This document shows positions 16,162-25,620 of a DNA stretch of 64,000 nt, in pieces. This DNA comes from Negativicutes bacterium (GTDB lineage: Bacteria; Bacillota_C; Negativicutes; Sporomusales_B; JARLHX01), in the NCBI GenBank assembly GCA_031292035.1, contig JARLHX010000262.1:1-64000 (forward strand), given 5' to 3'. Position 1 is the stretch's first letter. Every line of letters begins with the position of its first letter. A model generated the notes under the pieces. It had not been told where the DNA came from. It ran no database searches and saw nothing but the letters and a program-made list of their open reading frames with translations. A program made the translations under genes and the position numbers.

Positions 16162-16277
16162 TTTTGCAGTTGGCAGCAAAAAGCCGCGCGACCGATTCTC
16201 CGGAGGTTGACAGGGTATCCCGGCTGCTATTTCCGGTAATAATCTATAATATATTTTGCTACCTTCGGAGGACGCAC

Positions 16278-16835
16278 ATGCTGCAGGTTCCTTCCGGCTT
16301 TGAGATGATTGTGCAGTTAAAGGTGCAGCTTGGGCAGGCCAGAGCCGCGTATTGGCTCTCGACATTGTTTTGTTTTCAATGGTGGCTGAGCATTTTTGTG
16401 CCGCTGGGGTTTATCGGGGTATGGCTAAAGGTCGCGAAACGCACGATGATTGTTGAGACGATGGTGTATGGGCTGCTCTGGGCGACCGCCTCGGTTTATC
16501 TTGATTTTGCGGGCACCTCGTTTATGTTGTGGGAATACCCTTATACCCTTGTGCCAATGGCAAGCAAGAATTTATCGGCCAATCTCACCAGCATCCCAAT
16601 CTCGTTTATGCTTGTTTACCAGTACTGCCGGACGCTAAAACGCTTCTTTCTGGCAACCGTCGCCATCTCGTTTGTCTTCAGTTTTATGTGTGAACCCATT
16701 TTGGTGTGGCTGGGTATGTACAAGTTGTATCATTGGATGTATTATTACTCTTTTTTCCTGTATGTTCTTCTCTCGCTGATTTTTCGCTGGATCACAAAAG
16801 GGCTACTTGCAATGCAGTCAAGACATTGCAAGTAG
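16278..16835 (+). CDS. CBO0543-like membrane protein (185 aa)
   Basis: ATG 16278 is chosen because a CGGAGG site precedes it by 6 nt. The protein has about four to five helices, with LSTLFCFQWWLSIFVPLGF, a FxLWEYPYTLVP motif and a YHWMYYYSFFLY ending. This matches the CBO0543-type family found in spore-forming Firmicutes, whose function is not known. The C-terminal codons lie inside a perfect 14-bp inverted repeat (16801-16837), so that hairpin may have replaced the original end of the gene. Confidence 0.65.
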   Translation: MLQVPSGFEMIVQLKVQLGQARAAYWLSTLFCFQWWLSIFVPLGFIGVWLKVAKRTMIVETMVYGLLWATASVYLDFAGTSFMLWEYPYTLVPMASKNLSANLTSIPISFMLVYQYCRTLKRFFLATVAISFVFSFMCEPILVWLGMYKLYHWMYYYSFFLYVLLSLIFRWITKGLLAMQSRHCK

Positions 16836-16837
16836 CC
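16801..16837. repeat. Perfect 14-bp inverted repeat
   Basis: GGCTACTTGCAATG and CATTGCAAGTAGCC flank a 9-nt loop. It lies between convergent genes and includes the stop codon of the left one. There is no T run, so it may be a bidirectional stability element rather than an intrinsic terminator. Confidence 0.7.
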
Positions 16838-16859
16838 GCTGGCGCTTATGCTATAGGGT

Positions 16860-18899
16860 CTATATTTTGAAGTTGGCGATGGCCGACTGGAGCTCGGTCG
16901 CTGTCTGGGACAGGGCCTGACTGGAGGAGGCGATTTCCTGCATGGAGGCTGACTGCTCTTCGGTGGCTGCCGAGACGCCCTGGGCTTCGGCGGCGTTTTC
17001 CCGGCTGATTTTATCGATGTGCTCCACTGAGATGACGAGGTTTTGGCTGCCACTGGCAATCTGGTTGATGGCGCCGGTGACGTCGTTGATCTGGGTGGAC
17101 AGGCGATCGACGGCTGTGGCGATTTTTTTGAAGGTTTCACCGGCTGATTCGACGACGTCGATGCCGGTTTTGACGCCGCTGTTGCTGGTCTGGGTGGCGG
17201 CAATGGCCTCTTTCATGTCGCTCTCGTTTTTCTGGATCAGGCCGGCGATTTTCTGGGCCGCCTGGTTGGATTCTTCGGCCAGTTTGCGCACTTCTTCGGC
17301 GACGACGGCAAACCCGCGACCGGCTTCTCCGGCCCGCGCGGCTTCGATGGCGGCATTGAGGGCCAAGAGGTTGGTCTGCCCGGCGATGGAGGAGATCAGT
17401 GCGACGATTTCGCCGATTTCCCGTGAGCTTTGGCCTAGCTGATCAATGGATTTTTGCACTCCTTCGGAGCCTTCACCGATGATTTTTATCTGTTGCATGG
17501 CCATATCAATGGTTTGGCGGCCCTGGCCGGTGGTTTGGGCCGTGTCGGCGGCGATTTCGACCATGAGTTTGCCTGTTGCCGCGATTTGACCGATGCTTGC
17601 CGTCATTTCTTGCACTACGGCGGTCATACTGTCGACTGCTTCGGCCTGTTTTTCGGTGCCCTCGGAGATATGGATGATGGAGCCGGCGACATGATTGGCG
17701 GCGTTGGCCGACTGGTGGGCGCTGGCTGTGAGCTGTTGACTGGAATCGGCGACGGTGGTGGCTTTGGTCTGGACCTGGCCGACCAGACCGCGGAGGTTGC
17801 CTGCCATTTGGGTAAAGGCGGCGGCAAGATGCCCGATTTCGTCGCTAGAGCGGATGCCGATATCCCGGTTCCGCAGATCGCCGTTGGCCAGTGCCTGGGC
17901 TTCGTCGCGGATTCTGGCGACCGGTCGGGCAAACCGGGTACTGAAGATGACGATAATGATGGCTGCCAAAATGAGACAGGCGACAGCGGCCCCGGCCTGG
18001 ATGGCGCTGAGGGTGGCAACCTCCTGGGTGGCTTCGACCTGCGGGGCGGTGACAATTATGATCCAGCGCTGATTGCCAGGCAGCTCAATAGGCCGAAGGA
18101 CGCTGAGGAGGGGCTGGCTGCCGAGAAAGGTATAGGTGGCCAGTGCCGGTTTGCCGGTTTCGCCGACCCCTTTGAAGGCGGAGATCAGGCGGTCATCGAG
18201 TTCGGTGGCGCCGAGGTTGAGCTCAGGCTTGACCTTTTTTTCGAGCAGATTGATTTTGCCGATGAGCTCGGGTTTTTGGCCGTGGGCGATGAGGAGGCCG
18301 GAATCATCGGCGACAACGCCATAGCCGCTTGTTTTGAATTTGATGTTTTTTACGATGTCCTGCAGGTGCTCAAGTGAGACCGAGGCATTCAGGACGCCGA
18401 CGAGGGTATTGTTGTCAAAGACCGGCACCACCACCTGGATGGACATTTTGCCGGTGGCCCGGGAGATGAGCGGATCGGAGATATAGGGTTTCTTGGTACT
18501 GAGGACTTTTTTGAAGTAGTCGCGGTCGCCCAGGTTGGTTGCTACTCCGTCTGACCGCAAGGTCGATCCGTCGAGGGCAATCAGGCTGACGACATCAAAT
18601 TTCCCGGTTCGTTTGACTGCTTCGTTCATGGTCGCGACCAAGAGGGCTTTATCGCCCGACTGACGGACCTCGGGCATGCTGGCGATATCCTGCATGATGG
18701 TGACCATCTCATTGGCAAAGGACTGGACCTGGTTGGCGTAATCGGCGCTGATGGCCATGGCGGTTTCGTTGACACTGGCTGTCAGTGTCTGTTTGGCGAA
18801 ATAGTAGCTCAGTCCCGCCAGGACGCCGAGCGAGACTGTCATGAGCGCGATGATGACAACCAGTAACCGCATGCGAATACTTGAAATGCTGAATCTCAT
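16860..18899 (-). CDS. Methyl-accepting chemotaxis protein, dCache type (679 aa)
   Basis: An N-terminal membrane helix (residues 8-32) precedes a periplasmic dCache-like sensor (about 35-285; [28 protein letters not shown]). A second helix lies near 290-312, then HAMP (313-365, [20 protein letters not shown]). The rest is a classical signalling domain with the hairpin tip [17 protein letters not shown] and [20 protein letters not shown]. It binds an extracellular ligand and controls CheA. The ligand is unknown. AGGGAGGATTCGG precedes the ATG. A chemoreceptor is a host-type gene and unusual inside a virion gene block. Confidence 0.95.
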   Translation of the reverse strand: MRFSISSIRMRLLVVIIALMTVSLGVLAGLSYYFAKQTLTASVNETAMAISADYANQVQSFANEMVTIMQDIASMPEVRQSGDKALLVATMNEAVKRTGKFDVVSLIALDGSTLRSDGVATNLGDRDYFKKVLSTKKPYISDPLISRATGKMSIQVVVPVFDNNTLVGVLNASVSLEHLQDIVKNIKFKTSGYGVVADDSGLLIAHGQKPELIGKINLLEKKVKPELNLGATELDDRLISAFKGVGETGKPALATYTFLGSQPLLSVLRPIELPGNQRWIIIVTAPQVEATQEVATLSAIQAGAAVACLILAAIIIVIFSTRFARPVARIRDEAQALANGDLRNRDIGIRSSDEIGHLAAAFTQMAGNLRGLVGQVQTKATTVADSSQQLTASAHQSANAANHVAGSIIHISEGTEKQAEAVDSMTAVVQEMTASIGQIAATGKLMVEIAADTAQTTGQGRQTIDMAMQQIKIIGEGSEGVQKSIDQLGQSSREIGEIVALISSIAGQTNLLALNAAIEAARAGEAGRGFAVVAEEVRKLAEESNQAAQKIAGLIQKNESDMKEAIAATQTSNSGVKTGIDVVESAGETFKKIATAVDRLSTQINDVTGAINQIASGSQNLVISVEHIDKISRENAAEAQGVSAATEEQSASMQEIASSSQALSQTATELQSAIANFKI

Positions 18900-19186
18900 T
18901 TTTCCGAATCCTCCCTGAATGCTGAAGAATTTTACTGGAACAATTGTAGTACTGCTGCCAATACATTCAATAAAACCAGTATTGGATAAAAAAAATCAAT
19001 TTTCCTGTAGGAAATTGTAAAAACGTTAAATATTTCACAAAATATTGTTGTATTTTCGTTTGTTTTTCCCGGTTCGTGTCGTAACAACGAAACTGGGTAT
19101 TGTCAGCCTTCGCCAGCCGGCTAGCAGGAGGGGGACGGTGAGGCGGCGAAAAGAGTAGCAGGAAATTTGGCGTGGAGGGATGGCGG

Positions 19187-19345
19187 GTGGCGACTTATAA
19201 ATGCATGGTTTGCGGCTATATTTTTGATGAGGCCGACGGGGACTATGAGCAGAAGGTGGAGCCTGGCACGCCCTGGGCAGAGGTGACGGAGGATTATGTC
19301 TGTCCGGTGTGCGGGGTGAACAAGTACCAGTTCGAGAAGGTGTAG
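19187..19345 (+). CDS. Rubredoxin (52 aa)
   Basis: GTG start at 19187 behind GGAGGG. The two iron-binding knuckles are intact: YKCMVCGYIFDEA near the start and DYVCPVCGVNKYQFE near the end, with the GDYEQKVEPGTPW spacer typical of rubredoxin. It carries a single Fe(Cys)4 centre and passes electrons to oxygen- or peroxide-reducing enzymes in anaerobes. It stands alone with its own terminator; no partner oxidoreductase is adjacent. Confidence 0.95.
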   Translation: MATYKCMVCGYIFDEADGDYEQKVEPGTPWAEVTEDYVCPVCGVNKYQFEKV

Positions 19346-19356
19346 CGGCGCGAGTG

Positions 19357-19402
19357 AAAAACCTCGCTGCCTGGATGGGTATCCGGGCAGCGAGGTTTTT
19401 TT
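19357..19402 (+). terminator. Rubredoxin terminator
   Basis: AACCTCGCTGCC pairs with GGCAGCGAGGTT and is followed by a T run. Confidence 0.85.
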
Positions 19403-19497
19403 CTGGGAAAATAATTTCGGTGGCGTGGTGATAAATCGGCGGCAAGGCTAATATATGGTAACAAGCTGAGTGGTATTTCAAGAAGGGGGAGGAGGCC

Positions 19498-19650
19498 ATG
19501 GTTTCGTGGGTATGGCTGCTGCTGGCCGCCTGGGTAGGGGCGATCGTGGGGATTCTGGCCCTGAGCTTGTGTATTATTTCGGCAAAGCAGGAGGCGGCGA
19601 CTGAGGCTCTTTATAACACCAAAAATCGCTTCAGGCGCAGTCTCGACTGA
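19498..19650 (+). CDS. Small single-pass membrane protein (50 aa)
   Basis: ATG 19498 follows GGGGGAGGAGGCC. The sequence has one helix (VWLLLAAWVGAIVGILAL) and then a charged tail rich in Ala, Glu and Arg ending in RFRRSLD. It resembles short DUF3789-like proteins of Firmicutes, which have no known function. It is convergent with the DMT transporter gene. Confidence 0.6.
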   Translation: MVSWVWLLLAAWVGAIVGILALSLCIISAKQEAATEALYNTKNRFRRSLD

Positions 19651-19670
19651 TCGGCCAGGCAGGTTGGGCT

Positions 19671-20600
19671 TTATGTCTTCCGGGTGGCTGCGGCCATCTG
19701 GCGTTTGGCGTTGGCGCGGGTGATGATGAGAACCGCCAGGAGAATGACGGCGGCTGACAGTCCCTCGCGCCAGTCGAGCGATTCGCCGGCCAGGGCCCAG
19801 CCGAGGAAGACGGCGACAATGGGGTTGACGTAGGCATAGGTGGATACCAGGGTGGGGTCGGCGGCTTTGAGCACCCAGATGTAGGCGCTGAAGCCGATGA
19901 TGGACCCGAAGAGGATGAGGTAGCCGAAGGAGAGAAGAGAGCGGGCGGAGAACTGGGCGGGGTCGAGGGCGGCCCATTCGCCGCTCGCGAGTCCGACGAG
20001 GGAGCAGGCCGCTCCGCCGACAAGCATTTGCATGGCGATGCCCTGAAAGGCGGAGGCCGGAGCCGGTGCGACCCGGGAGTAGACCGAGCCTGCCGCCCAG
20101 GCGACAGAGGCCAGCACCAGGGCGAGATAGCTGGTGGCGAGGGCTGCGGTCATGGGGAGGGTGCCGGCGCTTTTGACCAGGAGGAGAATGCCGGCAAATC
20201 CTAGGACAAGGCCGAAGGCCACTGTCAGGGTCGGCCGGTCGCCGCCCTGCCACAGCCAGGCCAAGAGGGTCATCCACAGGGGAACGACGGCGACGATGAT
20301 GGCAGCGATGCCGGAGGGGGCCACCTGTTCAGCCCAGACCACGCCGCCGTTGCCGCCAAGGAGGAGCAGGATGCCGACAAGGGCGGTGCCGCGCCACTGG
20401 CGGAGGGTGGGCACCGGGGTGCCGCGCTGCATTTCCCAGAGGTAGAGGATGGCGCCGGCGGTGAGAAAGCGGCTGCCGGCCATGAGGAGGGGGGGCATGG
20501 TTTCCACGGCGAAACGCATGGCGAGATAGGTGCCGCCCCAAAAGAAGTAAACAGCCAGTAAGGCGAGGATGACGGCTGGGCGTAGTCCGAACAAAAGCAT
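19671..20600 (-). CDS. DMT/EamA family exporter (309 aa)
   Basis: Ten hydrophobic helices in two EamA repeats are visible. The first begins with FFWGGTYLAMRFAVETMPPL and the second includes GSVYSRVAP and SYAYVNPIVAVFLGWAL-like helix sequence. This is the RhaT/YedA type of drug or metabolite exporter in the inner membrane. The best start may be TTG 20594, since the AAGGAG site lies too close to the ATG at 20600. No partner gene suggests a substrate. Confidence 0.9.
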   Translation of the reverse strand: MLLFGLRPAVILALLAVYFFWGGTYLAMRFAVETMPPLLMAGSRFLTAGAILYLWEMQRGTPVPTLRQWRGTALVGILLLLGGNGGVVWAEQVAPSGIAAIIVAVVPLWMTLLAWLWQGGDRPTLTVAFGLVLGFAGILLLVKSAGTLPMTAALATSYLALVLASVAWAAGSVYSRVAPAPASAFQGIAMQMLVGGAACSLVGLASGEWAALDPAQFSARSLLSFGYLILFGSIIGFSAYIWVLKAADPTLVSTYAYVNPIVAVFLGWALAGESLDWREGLSAAVILLAVLIITRANAKRQMAAATRKT

Positions 20601-21071
20601 TCTCCTTGTCTTGCGCCGGGGGACAGGACACCGTCCCTGGCGATGATATTGTTATTTTACCACAGCCCCGGCGCTGTTTTCGTCCTGAAATGTGACAAGT
20701 CATTCTTTTTTTGCGGATTTTCTCCCCTTTTACTTTGAGAAAAAAATAATTTATGGCAATAACAGGAAATTATTTAGCTAGGTGGAACTATAGTAGTGAA
20801 CCGATGCTCGGGAGCGGCTGGTTTTTCTAAAAAGAAGACTGAATAATCTGTCGGTTTTCGTCAGAAGTGTTTCTTCCGCTCTTTTGCGCCATTTGGGACA
20901 GGCTTTCCATCAGGCGCCGATAGGATGTTCTGCTTTAGAAAATAGCAAGCAGGAGTTTTGTGATGAAGGGAGGGCTCAGAAGCCCCGGTGCAAGGCTGCC
21001 GCGGAGCTGGAAACCCCGGGATCATGAGGGACTTAGGACTTATAAGTTCAATACTGGAAGGGGGAACGATT
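20601..21071. other. Divergent intergenic region between DMT and DASS transporter genes
   Basis: Both transporter promoters must lie here. The left half is AT-rich. At 20799-20827, AACC...GCTC / GAGC...GGTT followed by TTTTTCT forms a probable terminator on the + strand, well before the transporter start. A leader with an early terminator would fit attenuation, but no riboswitch class is recognised. The stretch 20930-21060 contains GC-rich arms (GGAGGGCTCAGAAGCCCC) of unknown role. Confidence 0.4.
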
Positions 21072-22478
21072 TTGAGCCAACGCATGATAAAACTGCTGAT
21101 CTTGGCTGCACTGGTTAGTATTGTTTTCATTATTCCGCCGCCGAAGGGACTGTCGGTGGAGGGCTGGCGGATGGCCGGCATTTTTGTCACGGCAATTATC
21201 GGTATCATTATCCAGGCTATTCACGAGGCGCCGCTGCTCTTGATCGCCGTTGCCTTTTCGGCACTGTTTGTGGTGCCGCTCAAGGAGGTGACGGTTGGCT
21301 TGATGGACAACAATATGTGGCTGGTGGTGAGCGCCGTCATGCTGAGTTTCGGTTTCAGAAAGTCGGGTTTGGCCCGGCGGGTGGGGCTGGTGCTTGTCAG
21401 TACCTTTGGCAAGACATCGCTTAGGGTGGCCTATTGCCTGAGTGCGATGGAGACCATCCTGGCCAGCGCCGTACCGTCAAGTCCGGCCCGGACCGGGGGG
21501 TTGGTTTTTCCGCTGGCTGAAGGATTTTTTTCGGCGGTGGAGGAGGATTCGGCAAAGAATCCGCGCAAGGTCGCGGCCTTTATGACCATTATGCTGTATT
21601 CGGTGGGGATGGCCTCAGGCAGCCTGTATATTACCGGTATCAGCGCCAACCCGCTGAACGCCAAGCTGGCCAAGGACGTGCTGGGTATCAGTATTGACTG
21701 GACCACCTGGACATATGCCGCCCTGCCGAGTCTGCTCGGCATTCTGGTGATCCCTTATCTTTTGTATAAGCTTTATCCGCCAGAGATCAAGTCGCTGGAA
21801 GCCATGCGGCAATCGGTCGGCGGCGAGCTGGCCAAGATGGGCAGGGTCACCCGCTCGGAATGGTTTGCCAGTCTGACCTTCATTACGGTGCTCGGTCTTT
21901 GGGCTACCGGCTCGAAAACGGGTATTGACGCCACCACCACCGCTTTTGTCGGGGTGTCGATGATGCTGCTGCTGGAGGTGATCGAGTGGAAAGACCTGGC
22001 TGAAGGCAAGGAGATCTGGGCGACGCTGATCTGGTTTGGCGGCATCCTTGGCCTGTCGGCGGCGATGACTAAGTATGGCTTTTTCAGCTGGCTGGCGGCG
22101 ATTATCAAAGTGGCCCTGCCGACTGCCGGCCTGCCGGTCATTGTGATCTTGATCATTATCGCCCTCCTGGCCAACCTGCCCCACTACCTCTTCGCCTCGT
22201 CGCTGGGCTATGTCGCGGCGTTTGCCCCGCTGCTCTTTTCTTTTATCGCCGCCTGCGACGTGCCGCGCTATCCGGCGGCCTTCCTGGTCTGCTTTTTGAT
22301 GATTACTTCTTCGTCGTTGACCCACTACGGCAATGCGGTCGGTCCGCTGCTGTACGGCAAGGGGTATGTGAGCAAAAACTGGTGGTGGGGCCTCGGTCTC
22401 TTGACTGCCACCTTCCACACGGTGGTGTATTTGACGCTGGGGATCGCCTGGTGGAAATTCATCGGCTACTGGTATTAG
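21072..22478 (+). CDS. DASS (SLC13-type) anion:sodium symporter (468 aa)
   Basis: TTG 21072 behind GAAGGGGGA is the likely start. About 12 helices are seen. The family signatures are present: SNPARTGG-like SSPARTGGLVFP near residue 140 and a repeat with SSSLTHYGNAVGPLLYG near residue 415, where Ser-Asn/Thr loops bind substrate carboxylate and sodium. Similar proteins carry succinate, malate, citrate or tartrate. A C4-dicarboxylate carrier together with a PrpR-N kinase in the same region fits propionate/succinate metabolism of Negativicutes, but the genes are not adjacent. Confidence 0.9.
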   Translation: MSQRMIKLLILAALVSIVFIIPPPKGLSVEGWRMAGIFVTAIIGIIIQAIHEAPLLLIAVAFSALFVVPLKEVTVGLMDNNMWLVVSAVMLSFGFRKSGLARRVGLVLVSTFGKTSLRVAYCLSAMETILASAVPSSPARTGGLVFPLAEGFFSAVEEDSAKNPRKVAAFMTIMLYSVGMASGSLYITGISANPLNAKLAKDVLGISIDWTTWTYAALPSLLGILVIPYLLYKLYPPEIKSLEAMRQSVGGELAKMGRVTRSEWFASLTFITVLGLWATGSKTGIDATTTAFVGVSMMLLLEVIEWKDLAEGKEIWATLIWFGGILGLSAAMTKYGFFSWLAAIIKVALPTAGLPVIVILIIIALLANLPHYLFASSLGYVAAFAPLLFSFIAACDVPRYPAAFLVCFLMITSSSLTHYGNAVGPLLYGKGYVSKNWWWGLGLLTATFHTVVYLTLGIAWWKFIGYWY

Positions 22479-22503
22479 TTTTTGGCTTCATAACAACATT
22501 GAT

Positions 22504-22540
22504 AAAACGGGAGCCTCCGAACGGCGGGGGTTCCCGTTTT
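22504..22540 (+). terminator. Terminator of the DASS gene
   Basis: AAAACGGGA pairs with TCCCGTTTT 26 nt after the stop. Confidence 0.75.
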
Positions 22541-22628
22541 GTCGATGGCGGGACATACCGCCGCCGCCAGGCTAATATAATGTACCAGTTGGCAGGAGGC
22601 GGGCTCGCCGGGAAGGGATGGCGGGGCG

Positions 22629-23069
22629 ATGTCCATCAAAACGGTGGATCCGAACATATTGGCGTTATTAAGCTCGCTGATCGCGATCGATTTGGCCCAG
22701 GGACTGGATTTGGAGGAGCAAAATGTCGCCGGTAATTTTATTATTGATGTGGGACAGATTCTGCTGACGATGGCGGCTGCCGAGGAGGCACAGAAAAAAG
22801 CCGCAGAGGAGAAGGCCGCCAAAGAAAAAGAAGCCAAAGAAAAAGAAGCGGAAGAGAAGGCCAAAGAGGCAAAAGGTAAGGAAAAACCGGAAGCTGAGGC
22901 CAAGAGCAAGGAAGCGGGAAAAGAGGCTGAGACTGCTGAAAAGATCGCTGAAGAGGACGAATTTATCGGCCGCAGGCCGGAGGAACTGGAAGGGCGGCTT
23001 GCGGCGCTGGAGGATGAGGTCCGGCACCTGAGGGCGGCGCTGGCCGGTGAGGGAAAAAGGCGGCGGTGA
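22629..23069 (+). CDS. DLEEQN protein 1 with charged coiled coil (146 aa)
   Basis: Residues 1-50 form an amphipathic helical domain with the motif DPNILALLSSLIAIDLAQGL followed by DLEEQNVAGNFI. A long Lys/Glu/Ala-rich stretch (55-115) with KEKEAKEKEAEE pattern is a predicted single helix or coiled coil. A short coiled coil closes the protein. It is paralogous to the next gene. No family is known to me. The shared N-terminus suggests an oligomerisation or membrane-surface domain with variable charged tails. Confidence 0.65.
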   Translation: MSIKTVDPNILALLSSLIAIDLAQGLDLEEQNVAGNFIIDVGQILLTMAAAEEAQKKAAEEKAAKEKEAKEKEAEEKAKEAKGKEKPEAEAKSKEAGKEAETAEKIAEEDEFIGRRPEELEGRLAALEDEVRHLRAALAGEGKRRR

Positions 23070-23070
23070 G

Positions 23071-23484
23071 ATGGCGTCGATACTGAAAACAAGCGATCCT
23101 GACCTCTTGTCGATTGTGGCCACCCTGGCGGCCATTGATATGGCAAAAGGGATGGATCTGGAAGAACAGAATATTTTCGCCAACATTTTGTCGCTGATGG
23201 CCAGCGTGATTGCAACCATCGCCTCGGTGGAGCAGGCCAAAAAGAGCGCCGCCGAGGCCAAGGACAAGGAGACTCCGGCTAAGACGGCCGCCAAGGCCGA
23301 GGCGGGAGAGGAGGGCGGCGCGGGGCCGGACGGCTATGGGCTTTTGCCTCACGCCCCGGTAACGCCGCACGGGGCAGTAGAGGGACATGCCAGGCTGCTG
23401 GCCGAGCAGGCTGAGCTTCGCCGCCAGGTGGAGGAACTGGAGCGGGCGGTGCGGGAACTGACGGCACGGGGGCGGGAAGGGTGA
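23071..23484 (+). CDS. DLEEQN protein 2 (137 aa)
   Basis: Starts 1 nt after the stop of its paralog. The N-terminal 50 residues repeat the upstream pattern (SDPDLLSIVATLAAIDMAKG, then DLEEQNIFANIL). The charged middle is shorter, and the C-terminus is a clear leucine-patterned coiled coil (LRRQVEELERAVREL). Tandem duplication with divergent tails suggests the two products form a hetero-oligomer. They are followed by a long hairpin. Confidence 0.65.
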   Translation: MASILKTSDPDLLSIVATLAAIDMAKGMDLEEQNIFANILSLMASVIATIASVEQAKKSAAEAKDKETPAKTAAKAEAGEEGGAGPDGYGLLPHAPVTPHGAVEGHARLLAEQAELRRQVEELERAVRELTARGREG

Positions 23485-23497
23485 CTGGTGAATAGGA

Positions 23498-23535
23498 GCG
23501 GGAGGGGAATTTCCGCTACGGAATTCCCCTCCCGC
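23498..23535 (+). terminator. Long hairpin after the DLEEQN pair
   Basis: GCGGGAGGGGAATTTCCG and CGGAATTCCCCTCCCGC form an almost perfect 17-bp stem with a 3-nt loop. There is no T run. The following 200 nt (23540-23748) are AT-rich and appear empty. Confidence 0.6.
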
Positions 23536-23748
23536 GTTCATCTGGCTAGGGGAGGAAGCGGAAACGGCCTTTAGTGCCTTTTAAGGTAGATTATTGGCGA
23601 CTAACAACTTAGCCAAGAAATGGCTATGCCGCTCAGAAACTAGACAGACTGTATTTCGCAGTTAGCGATTTACTTTGATGATAGATGAATGAACAATGGT
23701 TAAACTGAACTATAACATGTTATTGGTACAAGAAGTGGGGAGATTCTA

Positions 23749-24414
23749 CTATATTCTCTGAGGAATACCAAACTCACTGAATTGCAATGTCGTTCCAGCC
23801 GAGACTGTTGTTAAGTTAACCGTTAAATCTTCAGCAATTGTTCCTTTAATAACTTGGGCATTAGGACCCAAAACAACTTCGGTACCTGCTTTGAACTTTA
23901 GAATTCCATTGCTATTAGGAAGAAATTTTGTCCATCCGGCAGGGTGCAGAAAAGTATTATCGTCTATCGTGCCACTTATTAGATTCCTGTCTTTATCAAA
24001 TGAAATTACACTACCTTTTCTGAGCTTAATAAGAGGTTCTACATTAGGAATCAAATAAACATCTGTATCGGAAGCTGTTGTACCGGAAAGTACCCACCCA
24101 TGTTCATCAAATGTTACAGAGGTGTCGCTTTGATAGTAAATATACCATGAATGGTACGGAGCTGCCATGCCCATTGACTGGGCAACAAATGCAACGCCTG
24201 CTGGACGTAACGTATATGTATGATTTAATACGCCAGAAATTACTTGCCCTCGGTCGTTTAATTCCACAGTAGTACCATGTTTGAAGTTTAATGATCCGGC
24301 AGTCCACCCTTGTGGACAAAAATCCGTATCCTGGTTTAAGACTTTTGTCGTGGAGCAAAACGCGATTGCCGGAATAAGCATGAACGCCAGAAAGATAATA
24401 AATAATCTTTTCAT
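23749..24414 (-). CDS. Secreted repeat protein, AT-rich (221 aa)
   Basis: The signal peptide is MKRLFIIFLAFMLIPAIAFC, possibly a lipobox-like end. The mature part is built from five or so units with the pattern hydrophobic-x-x-G-x-x-V-x-(F/L)-(D/N)-x-x-G-x-V-(I/L)-S-G-T, each followed by a (T/V)-x-L-x-P-x-G-W segment. This is a beta-repeat comparable in plan to MORN repeats but of different sequence. It is AT-richer than its surroundings. It lies next to three MORN proteins on the same strand, so a joint surface role is plausible. Confidence 0.65.
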   Translation of the reverse strand: MKRLFIIFLAFMLIPAIAFCSTTKVLNQDTDFCPQGWTAGSLNFKHGTTVELNDRGQVISGVLNHTYTLRPAGVAFVAQSMGMAAPYHSWYIYYQSDTSVTFDEHGWVLSGTTASDTDVYLIPNVEPLIKLRKGSVISFDKDRNLISGTIDDNTFLHPAGWTKFLPNSNGILKFKAGTEVVLGPNAQVIKGTIAEDLTVNLTTVSAGTTLQFSEFGIPQRI

Positions 24415-24581
24415 AATAACCTCCCAATGATTTGAAATTTAATTACATTTCCAATTTACCATTATATTCCTTGGAGAACAATTGAATTTACAAAAAAAGA
24501 AAGGAGATTCATGTCTATTAGCAAGATTCCAAGTCGTATCAAAAATTATTCGTCTAACGTGGGGTCTCTTACACACGAAAA

Positions 24582-24606
24582 AAAGCCCGGATTTTATCCG
24601 GGCTTT
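24582..24606 (-). terminator. Terminator of the MORN gene array
   Basis: AAAGCCCGGAT and ATCCGGGCTTT form an 11-bp stem with a run of T residues on the minus strand. Confidence 0.85.
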
Positions 24607-24612
24607 GCTGGT

Positions 24613-25587
24613 TTATTTTATGAATTTGCCTTCGGCCCATTGGCCTTTTTTGAGGATTTTGCCGTCCGGGCCGTAGAGGGTGCCCTGGCCGTGGTAGAAG
24701 CTGTTCAAAAATTCGCCTTCATAGCGGGTGCCGTCAGCGTCTTTAAAGATGCCTTTGCCGGTGCGGAGGTTTTTGACGAAGGCGCCGGTGTAGGTGTCGC
24801 CGTTTGGCCAGGTGAAGGTGCCTTGGCCCTGAAATTCGTCGTTGACAAAGTCGCCTTCATAGCGGCGGCCGTCAGCGAAGGTGTAGACTCCTTTGCCGTT
24901 TTTCGAGTTGTCGGCGAAGTCGCCTTCATAGGTTTCGCCCTGGGGCGTTTTCAGGATGCCTTTGCCATGAAAAGCGCCGTCTTTGAAGTCGCCCACGTAG
25001 CTGCCGCCGTTGTCGGGGAATTTGAAGACTCCCTTGCCGGTGCGGGTGCCTTCGATGAAGTCACCTTCATAGATGCCGCCGTCGGCCCAGTGGTAGATGC
25101 CTTTGCCGTGGGGCTTGTCATTCACGAAGTCGCCCTCGTAGTAGTTGCCGTTGGTAAAGCGGTAGATGCCTTTGCCTGCGGCTTTGTCATCTGCGAAGTC
25201 GCCGCGGTAGAGACCGGCGCCCGGGACGTCGAGGACGCCCTTGCCGGAGAAATGGCCGTTGACGAAGTCGCCTTCATAGGAGGTGCCGTCCCGCCATTTG
25301 TACATCCCTCTGCCGTGGGGGTTGCCTTTGACCATGGTTCCCTGGAAGGTCTGGGTGAGTTTGCCGTCTTCGAACCAGCGGAGCACACCGTAGCCGGTGG
25401 CGTAGTTGTCTGTGTCTTTATCGCCCAGCCAGGTGGCGGTTTCGTTGGGCTGGGGCTCGGGGTTCCAAATGATGGCGCCGCTCGGGGTGGTCAGCCAGGT
25501 GCCGGCCGCAGATGCGACGCCGGCGACAAGGAGGAGGGCGATAGCCGCGAGCGCGATCATGCGAAGGAGTGATTTGCTTGTATTCAT
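24613..25587 (-). CDS. Secreted MORN-repeat protein 1 (324 aa)
   Basis: A signal peptide (LLRMIALAAIALLLVAGVASA) leads into a 60-residue module shared by all three neighbours (AGTWLTTPSGAIIWNPEPQP ... GDKDTDNYATGYGVL). About ten MORN repeats follow (for example YEGDFVNGHFSGKGV). The C-terminus GPDGKILKKGQWAEGKFIK closes the stack. MORN repeats form an elongated beta-meander that binds proteins or lipids. Export to the periplasm or cell surface makes a signalling role less likely than an envelope or adhesion role. GGAGG precedes the ATG. Confidence 0.85.
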   Translation of the reverse strand: MNTSKSLLRMIALAAIALLLVAGVASAAGTWLTTPSGAIIWNPEPQPNETATWLGDKDTDNYATGYGVLRWFEDGKLTQTFQGTMVKGNPHGRGMYKWRDGTSYEGDFVNGHFSGKGVLDVPGAGLYRGDFADDKAAGKGIYRFTNGNYYEGDFVNDKPHGKGIYHWADGGIYEGDFIEGTRTGKGVFKFPDNGGSYVGDFKDGAFHGKGILKTPQGETYEGDFADNSKNGKGVYTFADGRRYEGDFVNDEFQGQGTFTWPNGDTYTGAFVKNLRTGKGIFKDADGTRYEGEFLNSFYHGQGTLYGPDGKILKKGQWAEGKFIK

Positions 25588-25620
25588 AGACTACCTCCTG
25601 CCGTAAGCTTTGCTTTTCTA

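Noticed and set aside
17454..18377. Long open frame on the + strand (307 codons)
   Set aside because: It is exactly antisense to the chemoreceptor gene, whose family match is certain; GC-rich codon use keeps the opposite strand open.
24511..25572. Long + strand frame with Ala/Val/Gly repeats
   Set aside because: It is antisense to MORN protein 1; its repeats mirror the MORN codons.
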